NCBI GenBank assembly: GCA_039105265.1
Contig: JAPFFF010000492.1
Span: forward strand, 1 to 21,552
Length of the DNA stretch: 21,552 bases
Source of the DNA: Tritrichomonas musculus
Taxonomy: Eukaryota > Parabasalia > Tritrichomonadida > Tritrichomonadidae
Reading direction: 5' to 3'
The first letter of the stretch is position 1. Each line of letters opens with the position of its first letter. A program made the translations under genes and the position numbers. The notes below the pieces were generated by a model. The model was not told the DNA's origin. It was given only the letters and a program-made list of their open reading frames with translations, and did no database searches. Positions 9,970 to 18,915 of this stretch are shown piece after piece.

Positions 9970-11313
9970 TTGTTGTTTGGAAGAGAATCGATGCTGCTTG
10001 GAAGAGAATCGTTGTTGTTTGGAAGAGAATCGTTGTTGTTTGGAAGAGAATCGATGCTGCTTGGAAGAGAATCGTTGTTGTTTGGGAGATAATCGATGCT
10101 GCTTGGAAGAGAATCGATGCTGCTTGGAAGAGAATCGATGCTGCTTGGAAGAGAATCGTTGTTGTTTGGAAGAGAATCGATGCTGCTTGGAAGAGAATCG
10201 ATGCTGCTTGGAAGAGAATCGTTGTTGTTTGGAAGAGAATCGTTGTTGTTTGGAAGAGAATCGATGCTGCTTGGAAGAGAATCGTTGTTGTTTGGAAGAG
10301 AATCGATGCTGCTTGGAAGAGAATCGATGCTGCTTGGAAGAGAATCGTTGTTGTTTGGAAGAGAATCGTTGTTGTTTGGAAGAGAATCGATGCTGCTTGG
10401 AAGAGAATCGATGCTGCTTGGAAGAGAATCGTTGTTGTTTGGAAGAGAATCGATGCTGCTTGGAAGAGAATCGTTGTTGTTTGGGAGATAATCGATGCTG
10501 CTTGGAAGAGAATCGATGCTGCTTGGAAGAGAATCGATGCTGCTTGGAAGAGAATCGATGCTGCTTGGAAGAGAATCGATGCTGCTTGGAAGAGAATCGT
10601 TGTTGTTTGGGAGATAATCGATGCTGCTTGGAAGAGAATCGATGCTGCTTGGAAGAGAATCGTTGTTGTTTGGAAGAGAATCGTTGTTGTTTGGAAGAGA
10701 ATCGTTGTTGTTTGGAAGAGAATCGTTGTTGTTTGGAAGAGAATCGATGCTGCTTGGAAGAGAATCGATGCTGCTTGGAAGAGAATCGTTGTTGTTTGGG
10801 AGATAATCGATGCTGCTTGGAAGAGAATCGATGCTGCTTGGAAGAGAATCGTTGTTGTTTGGAAGAGAATCGTTGTTGTTTGGAAGAGAATCGTTGTTGT
10901 TTGGAAGAGAATCGTTGTTGTTTGGAAGAGAATCGATGCTGCTTGGAAGAGAATCGATGCTGCTTGGAAGAGAATCGATGCTGCTTGGAAGAGAATCGTT
11001 GTTGTTTGGAAGAGAATCGATGCTGCTTGGAAGAGAATCGATGCTGCTTGGAAGAGAATCGATGCTGCTTGGAAGAGAATCGTTGTTGTTTGGAAGAGAA
11101 TCGTTGTTGTTTGGAAGAGAATCGATGCTGCTTGGAAGAGAATCGTTGTTGTTTGGGAGATAATCGATGCTGCTTGGAAGAGAATCGTTGTTGTTTGGAA
11201 GAGAATCGATGCTGCTTGGAAGAGAATCGATGCTGCTTGGAAGAGAATCGATGCTGCTTGGAAGAGAATCGTTGTTGTTTGGAAGAGAATCGATGCTGCT
11301 TGGAAGAGAATCG

Positions 11314-11691
11314 ATGCTGCTTGGAAGAGAATCGATGCTGCTTGGAAGAGAATCGTTGTTGTTTGGAAGAGAATCGTTGTTGTTTGGAAGAGAATCGTTG
11401 TTGTTTGGAAGAGAATCGTTGTTGTTTGGAAGAGAATCGTTGTTGTTTGGAAGAGAATCGTTGTTGTTTGGAAGAGAATCGTTGTTGTTTGGAAGAGAAT
11501 CGATGCTGCTTGGAAGAGAATCGATGCTGCTTGGAAGAGAATCGTTGTTGTTTGGAAGAGAATCGTTGTTGTTTGGAAGAGAATCGTTGTTGTTTGGAAG
11601 AGAATCGTTGTTGTTTGGAAGAGAATCGTTGTTGTTTGGAAGAGAATCGTTGTTGTTTGGAAGAGAATCGTTGTTGTTTGGAAGAGAATCG
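11314..11691. repeat. Tandem duplication of the A2 B7 block, second occurrence
   Basis: Exact counterpart of 4363-4740 at an offset of 6,951 bp. It is preceded here by A B A3 B A, where copy 1 is preceded by a different order, which sets the breakpoint of the large duplication. Confidence 0.85.
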
Positions 11692-12888
11692 ATGCTGCTT
11701 GGAAGAGAATCGATGCTGCTTGGAAGAGAATCGTTGTTGTTTGGGAGATAATCGATGCTGCTTGGAAGAGAATCGATGCTACTTGGAAGAGAATCGTTGT
11801 TGTTTGGAAGAGAATCGTTGTTGTTTGGAAGAGAATCGTTGTTGTTTGGAAGAGAATCGTTGTTGTTTGGAAGAGAATCGATGCTGCTTGGAAGAGAATC
11901 GTTGTTGTTTGGAAGAGAATCGTTGTTGTTTGGAAGAGAATCGATGCTGCTTGGAAGAGAATCGATGCTGCTTGGAAGAGAATCGATGCTGCTTGGAAGA
12001 GAATCGTTGTTGTTTGGAAGAGAATCGTTGTTGTTTGGAAGAGAATCGTTGTTGTTTGGAAGAGAATCGTTGTTGTTTGGAAGAGAATCGTTGTTGTTTG
12101 GAAGAGAATCGTTGTTGTTTGGAAGAGAATCGTTGTTGTTTGGAAGAGAATCGATGCTGCTTGGAAGAGAATCGATGCTGCTTGGAAGAGAATCGATGCT
12201 GCTTGGAAGAGAATCGATGCTGCTTGGAAGAGAATCGTTGTTGTTTGGAAGAGAATCGATGCTGCTTGGAAGAGAATCGATGCTGCTTGGAAGAGAATCG
12301 TTGTTGTTTGGAAGAGAATCGTTGTTGTTTGGAAGAGAATCGTTGTTGTTTGGAAGAGAATCGTTGTTGTTTGGAAGAGAATCGATGCTGCTTGGAAGAG
12401 AATCGATGCTGCTTGGAAGAGAATCGATGCTGCTTGGAAGAGAATCGTTGTTGTTTGGGAGATAATCGATGCTGCTTGGAAGAGAATCGATGCTGCTTGG
12501 AAGAGAATCGATGCTGCTTGGAAGAGAATCGTTGTTGTTTGGAAGAGAATCGATGCTGCTTGGAAGAGAATCGATGCTGCTTGGAAGAGAATCGTTGTTG
12601 TTTGGAAGAGAATCGTTGTTGTTTGGAAGAGAATCGATGCTGCTTGGAAGAGAATCGTTGTTGTTTGGAAGAGAATCGATGCTGCTTGGAAGAGAATCGA
12701 TGCTGCTTGGAAGAGAATCGTTGTTGTTTGGAAGAGAATCGTTGTTGTTTGGAAGAGAATCGATGCTGCTTGGAAGAGAATCGATGCTGCTTGGAAGAGA
12801 ATCGTTGTTGTTTGGAAGAGAATCGATGCTGCTTGGAAGAGAATCGTTGTTGTTTGGGAGATAATCGATGCTGCTTGGAAGAGAATCG

Positions 12889-12909
12889 ATGCTGCTTAGA
12901 AGAGAATCG
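12889..12909. repeat. A-class monomer with position 10 G to A, copy 2
   Basis: Counterpart of 5917 at an offset of 6,972 bp, in the same A5 C context. It supports the alignment of the two higher-order copies. Confidence 0.9.
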
Positions 12910-13560
12910 ATGCTGCTTGGAAGAGAATCGATGCTGCTTGGAAGAGAATCGATGCTGCTTGGAAGAGAATCGTTGTTGTTTGGGAGATAATCGATGCTGC
13001 TTGGAAGAGAATCGATGCTGCTTGGAAGAGAATCGTTGTTGTTTGGAAGAGAATCGTTGTTGTTTGGAAGAGAATCGTTGTTGTTTGGAAGAGAATCGTT
13101 GTTGTTTGGAAGAGAATCGATGCTGCTTGGAAGAGAATCGATGCTGCTTGGAAGAGAATCGTTGTTGTTTGGGAGATAATCGATGCTGCTTGGAAGAGAA
13201 TCGATGCTGCTTGGAAGAGAATCGTTGTTGTTTGGAAGAGAATCGTTGTTGTTTGGAAGAGAATCGTTGTTGTTTGGAAGAGAATCGTTGTTGTTTGGAA
13301 GAGAATCGATGCTGCTTGGAAGAGAATCGATGCTGCTTGGAAGAGAATCGATGCTGCTTGGAAGAGAATCGTTGTTGTTTGGAAGAGAATCGATGCTGCT
13401 TGGAAGAGAATCGATGCTGCTTGGAAGAGAATCGATGCTGCTTGGAAGAGAATCGATGCTGCTTGGAAGAGAATCGATGCTGCTTGGAAGAGAATCGTTG
13501 TTGTTTGGAAGAGAATCGATGCTGCTTGGAAGAGAATCGATGCTGCTTGGAAGAGAATCG

Positions 13561-13602
13561 ATGCTGTTTGGAAGAGAATCGATGTTGTTTGGAAGAGAAT
13601 CG
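13561..13602. repeat. Adjacent A/B hybrid monomers, copy 2
   Basis: Same two hybrid units in the same order and context as 6589-6630, displaced by 6,972 bp. They therefore predate the large duplication. Confidence 0.95.
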
Positions 13603-14862
13603 ATGCTGCTTGGAAGAGAATCGTTGTTGTTTGGAAGAGAATCGATGCTGCTTGGAAGAGAATCGTTGTTGTTTGGAAGAGAATCGTTGTTGTTTGGAAG
13701 AGAATCGTTGTTGTTTGGAAGAGAATCGTTGTTGTTTGGAAGAGAATCGATGCTGCTTGGAAGAGAATCGATGCTGCTTGGAAGAGAATCGATGCTGCTT
13801 GGAAGAGAATCGTTGTTGTTTGGAAGAGAATCGATGCTGCTTGGAAGAGAATCGATGCTGCTTGGAAGAGAATCGTTGTTGTTTGGAAGAGAATCGTTGT
13901 TGTTTGGAAGAGAATCGATGCTGCTTGGAAGAGAATCGTTGTTGTTTGGAAGAGAATCGTTGTTGTTTGGAAGAGAATCGATGCTGCTTGGAAGAGAATC
14001 GTTGTTGTTTGGGAGATAATCGATGCTGCTTGGAAGAGAATCGATGCTGCTTGGAAGAGAATCGTTGTTGTTTGGAAGAGAATCGTTGTTGTTTGGAAGA
14101 GAATCGTTGTTGTTTGGAAGAGAATCGTTGTTGTTTGGAAGAGAATCGATGCTGCTTGGAAGAGAATCGATGCTGCTTGGAAGAGAATCGATGCTGCTTG
14201 GAAGAGAATCGTTGTTGTTTGGAAGAGAATCGATGCTGCTTGGAAGAGAATCGATGCTGCTTGGAAGAGAATCGATGCTGCTTGGAAGAGAATCGATGCT
14301 GCTTGGAAGAGAATCGATGCTGCTTGGAAGAGAATCGATGCTGCTTGGAAGAGAATCGTTGTTGTTTGGGAGATAATCGATGCTGCTTGGAAGAGAATCG
14401 ATGCTGCTTGGAAGAGAATCGTTGTTGTTTGGAAGAGAATCGTTGTTGTTTGGAAGAGAATCGTTGTTGTTTGGAAGAGAATCGTTGTTGTTTGGAAGAG
14501 AATCGATGCTGCTTGGAAGAGAATCGATGCTGCTTGGAAGAGAATCGATGCTGCTTGGAAGAGAATCGTTGTTGTTTGGAAGAGAATCGATGCTGCTTGG
14601 AAGAGAATCGATGCTGCTTGGAAGAGAATCGTTGTTGTTTGGAAGAGAATCGTTGTTGTTTGGAAGAGAATCGATGCTGCTTGGAAGAGAATCGTTGTTG
14701 TTTGGAAGAGAATCGATGCTGCTTGGAAGAGAATCGATGCTGCTTGGAAGAGAATCGATGCTGCTTGGAAGAGAATCGTTGTTGTTTGGAAGAGAATCGT
14801 TGTTGTTTGGGAGATAATCGATGCTGCTTGGAAGAGAATCGTTGTTGTTTGGGAGATAATCG

Positions 14863-15513
14863 ATGCTGCTTGGAAGAGAATCGATGCTGCTTGGAAGAGA
14901 ATCGATGCTGCTTGGAAGAGAATCGATGCTGCTTGGAAGAGAATCGTTGTTGTTTAGGAGATAATCGATGCTGCTTGGAAGAGAATCGATGCTGCTTGGA
15001 AGAGAATCGTTGTTGTTTGGAAGAGAATCGTTGTTGTTTGGAAGAGAATCGTTGTTGTTTGGAAGAGAATCGTTGTTGTTTGGAAGAGAATCGTTGTTGT
15101 TTGGAAGAGAATCGATGCTGCTTGGAAGAGAATCGATGCTACTTGGAAGAGAATCGTTGTTGTTTGGAAGAGAATCGTTGTTGTTTGGAAGAGAATCGTT
15201 GTTGTTTGGAAGAGAATCGATGCTGCTTGGAAGAGAATCGATGCTGCTTGGAAGAGAATCGTTGTTGTTTGGGAGATAATCGATGCTGCTTGGAAGAGAA
15301 TCGATGCTGCTTGGAAGAGAATCGTTGTTGTTTGGAAGAGAATCGTTGTTGTTTGGAAGAGAATCGTTGTTGTTTGGAAGAGAATCGTTGTTGTTTGGAA
15401 GAGAATCGATGCTGCTTGGAAGAGAATCGATGCTGCTTGGAAGAGAATCGATGCTGCTTGGAAGAGAATCGTTGTTGTTTGGAAGAGAATCGATGCTGCT
15501 TGGAAGAGAATCG
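14863..15513. repeat. Copy-2 counterpart of the local duplication, member 1 (shared part)
   Basis: It matches 7891-8541 at an offset of 6,972 bp and also matches 16060-16710 at 1,197 bp. The presence of the local pair in both higher-order copies shows it formed before the 7-kb duplication. Confidence 0.83.
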
Positions 15514-16059
15514 ATGCTGCTTGGAAGAGAATCGATGCTGCTTGGAAGAGAATCGTTGTTGTTTGGAAGAGAATCGTTGTTGTTTGGAAGAGAATCGATG
15601 CTGCTTGGAAGAGAATCGTTGTTGTTTGGGAGATAATCGATGCTGCTTGGAAGAGAATCGTTGTTGTTTGGAAGAGAATCGATGCTGCTTGGAAGAGAAT
15701 CGATGCTGCTTGGAAGAGAATCGTTGTTGTTTGGAAGAGAATCGATGCTGCTTGGAAGAGAATCGATGCTGCTTGGAAGAGAATCGTTGTTGTTTGGAAG
15801 AGAATCGTTGTTGTTTGGAAGAGAATCGATGCTGCTTGGAAGAGAATCGTTGTTGTTTGGAAGAGAATCGATGCTGCTTGGAAGAGAATCGATGCTGCTT
15901 GGAAGAGAATCGTTGTTGTTTGGAAGAGAATCGTTGTTGTTTGGAAGAGAATCGATGCTGCTTGGAAGAGAATCGATGCTGCTTGGAAGAGAATCGTTGT
16001 TGTTTGGAAGAGAATCGATGCTGCTTGGAAGAGAATCGTTGTTGTTTGGGAGATAATCG

Positions 16060-16710
16060 ATGCTGCTTGGAAGAGAATCGATGCTGCTTGGAAGAGAATC
16101 GATGCTGCTTGGAAGAGAATCGATGCTGCTTGGAAGAGAATCGTTGTTGTTTAGGAGATAATCGATGCTGCTTGGAAGAGAATCGATGCTGCTTGGAAGA
16201 GAATCGTTGTTGTTTGGAAGAGAATCGTTGTTGTTTGGAAGAGAATCGTTGTTGTTTGGAAGAGAATCGTTGTTGTTTGGAAGAGAATCGTTGTTGTTTG
16301 GAAGAGAATCGATGCTGCTTGGAAGAGAATCGATGCTACTTGGAAGAGAATCGTTGTTGTTTGGAAGAGAATCGTTGTTGTTTGGAAGAGAATCGTTGTT
16401 GTTTGGAAGAGAATCGATGCTGCTTGGAAGAGAATCGATGCTGCTTGGAAGAGAATCGTTGTTGTTTGGGAGATAATCGATGCTGCTTGGAAGAGAATCG
16501 ATGCTGCTTGGAAGAGAATCGTTGTTGTTTGGAAGAGAATCGTTGTTGTTTGGAAGAGAATCGTTGTTGTTTGGAAGAGAATCGTTGTTGTTTGGAAGAG
16601 AATCGATGCTGCTTGGAAGAGAATCGATGCTGCTTGGAAGAGAATCGATGCTGCTTGGAAGAGAATCGTTGTTGTTTGGAAGAGAATCGATGCTGCTTGG
16701 AAGAGAATCG
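16060..16710. repeat. Copy-2 counterpart of the local duplication, member 2 (shared part)
   Basis: It matches 9088-9738 at an offset of 6,972 bp. After 16710 the order is A B A C in shortened form, and a second, full version of the same segment follows at 16774-17130, so a local unequal exchange probably happened here. Confidence 0.8.
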
Positions 16711-17214
16711 TTGTTGTTTGGAAGAGAATCGATGCTGCTTGGAAGAGAATCGTTGTTGTTTGGGAGATAATCGATGCTGCTTGGAAGAGAATCGATGCTG
16801 CTTGGAAGAGAATCGTTGTTGTTTGGAAGAGAATCGTTGTTGTTTGGAAGAGAATCGTTGTTGTTTGGAAGAGAATCGTTGTTGTTTGGAAGAGAATCGA
16901 TGCTGCTTGGAAGAGAATCGATGCTGCTTGGAAGAGAATCGATGCTGCTTGGAAGAGAATCGTTGTTGTTTGGAAGAGAATCGATGCTGCTTGGAAGAGA
17001 ATCGATGCTGCTTGGAAGAGAATCGATGCTGCTTGGAAGAGAATCGTTGTTGTTTGGAAGAGAATCGTTGTTGTTTGGAAGAGAATCGATGCTGCTTGGA
17101 AGAGAATCGTTGTTGTTTGGGAGATAATCGATGCTGCTTGGAAGAGAATCGTTGTTGTTTGGAAGAGAATCGATGCTGCTTGGAAGAGAATCGATGCTGC
17201 TTGGAAGAGAATCG

Positions 17215-17235
17215 ATGCTGCTTGAAAGAGAATCG
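17215..17235. repeat. A-class monomer with position 11 G to A (second of two)
   Basis: Counterpart of 9949 at an offset of 7,266 bp. The segment around it starts identically for nine units and then carries 14 more units than copy 1, including a run of seven B units. Confidence 0.9.
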
Positions 17236-18915
17236 TTGTTGTTTGGAAGAGAATCGATGCTGCTTGGAAGAGAATCGTTGTTGTTTGGAAGAGAATCGTT
17301 GTTGTTTGGAAGAGAATCGTTGTTGTTTGGAAGAGAATCGTTGTTGTTTGGAAGAGAATCGTTGTTGTTTGGAAGAGAATCGTTGTTGTTTGGAAGAGAA
17401 TCGTTGTTGTTTGGAAGAGAATCGATGCTGCTTGGAAGAGAATCGTTGTTGTTTGGAAGAGAATCGTTGTTGTTTGGAAGAGAATCGATGCTGCTTGGAA
17501 GAGAATCGTTGTTGTTTGGAAGAGAATCGTTGTTGTTTGGAAGAGAATCGTTGTTGTTTGGAAGAGAATCGATGCTGCTTGGAAGAGAATCGATGCTGCT
17601 TGGAAGAGAATCGATGCTGCTTGGAAGAGAATCGTTGTTGTTTGGGAGATAATCGATGCTGCTTGGAAGAGAATCGATGCTGCTTGGAAGAGAATCGATG
17701 CTGCTTGGAAGAGAATCGTTGTTGTTTGGAAGAGAATCGATGCTGCTTGGAAGAGAATCGATGCTGCTTGGAAGAGAATCGTTGTTGTTTGGAAGAGAAT
17801 CGTTGTTGTTTGGAAGAGAATCGATGCTGCTTGGAAGAGAATCGTTGTTGTTTGGAAGAGAATCGATGCTGCTTGGAAGAGAATCGATGCTGCTTGGAAG
17901 AGAATCGTTGTTGTTTGGAAGAGAATCGTTGTTGTTTGGAAGAGAATCGATGCTGCTTGGAAGAGAATCGATGCTGCTTGGAAGAGAATCGTTGTTGTTT
18001 GGAAGAGAATCGATGCTGCTTGGAAGAGAATCGTTGTTGTTTGGGAGATAATCGATGCTGCTTGGAAGAGAATCGATGCTGCTTGGAAGAGAATCGATGC
18101 TGCTTGGAAGAGAATCGTTGTTGTTTGGGAGATAATCGATGCTGCTTGGAAGAGAATCGATGCTGCTTGGAAGAGAATCGTTGTTGTTTGGAAGAGAATC
18201 GTTGTTGTTTGGAAGAGAATCGTTGTTGTTTGGAAGAGAATCGTTGTTGTTTGGAAGAGAATCGATGCTGCTTGGAAGAGAATCGATGCTGCTTGGAAGA
18301 GAATCGTTGTTGTTTGGGAGATAATCGATGCTGCTTGGAAGAGAATCGATGCTGCTTGGAAGAGAATCGTTGTTGTTTGGAAGAGAATCGTTGTTGTTTG
18401 GAAGAGAATCGTTGTTGTTTGGAAGAGAATCGTTGTTGTTTGGAAGAGAATCGATGCTGCTTGGAAGAGAATCGATGCTGCTTGGAAGAGAATCGATGCT
18501 GCTTGGAAGAGAATCGTTGTTGTTTGGAAGAGAATCGATGCTGCTTGGAAGAGAATCGATGCTGCTTGGAAGAGAATCGATGCTGCTTGGAAGAGAATCG
18601 TTGTTGTTTGGAAGAGAATCGTTGTTGTTTGGAAGAGAATCGATGCTGCTTGGAAGAGAATCGTTGTTGTTTGGGAGATAATCGATGCTGCTTGGAAGAG
18701 AATCGTTGTTGTTTGGAAGAGAATCGATGCTGCTTGGAAGAGAATCGATGCTGCTTGGAAGAGAATCGATGCTGCTTGGAAGAGAATCGTTGTTGTTTGG
18801 AAGAGAATCGATGCTGCTTGGAAGAGAATCGATGCTGCTTGGAAGAGAATCGATGCTGCTTGGAAGAGAATCGATGCTGCTTGGAAGAGAATCGTTGTTG
18901 TTTGGAAGAGAATCG

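Larger units (their letters stand above)
4363..11313. repeat. Higher-order repeat, copy 1 (6,951 bp, 331 units)
   Basis: The order of monomer types from 4363 recurs from 11314. The offset is 6,951 bp up to a run of B units in the 4804 segment, where copy 2 has seven B units against six, and 6,972 bp after it. Alignment holds to 9738 against 16710. Copy 1 then continues 9739-11313 and matches copy 2 again at offsets of 7,266, then 7,560, then 7,518 bp, separated by whole-unit insertions and deletions. Markers in copy 1: A' at 4825, 8164 and 9361; position-10 A variant at 5917; hybrid pair at 6589 and 6610; C' at 7975 and 9172; position-11 variant at 9949. All recur in copy 2. Confidence 0.88.
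11314..18873. repeat. Higher-order repeat, copy 2 (about 7.56 kb, 360 units)
   Basis: Its first 5.4 kb is nearly identical to copy 1. Markers: A' at 11776, 15136 and 16333; position-10 A variant at 12889; hybrid pair at 13561 and 13582; C' at 14947 and 16144; position-11 variant at 17215. By eye the differences from copy 1 across 4363-9738 are one added B unit, a normal B at 13729 against the variant at 6757, and one A-to-B unit swap (8941 against 15913). Later it is longer: an extra 14-unit segment occupies 16480-16773, and the 17131 segment has 25 units against 11 in copy 1. A short segment is also reduced (18055-18138, four units against six). The right end is where the 18685 segment stops matching 11167. 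Confidence 0.82.
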
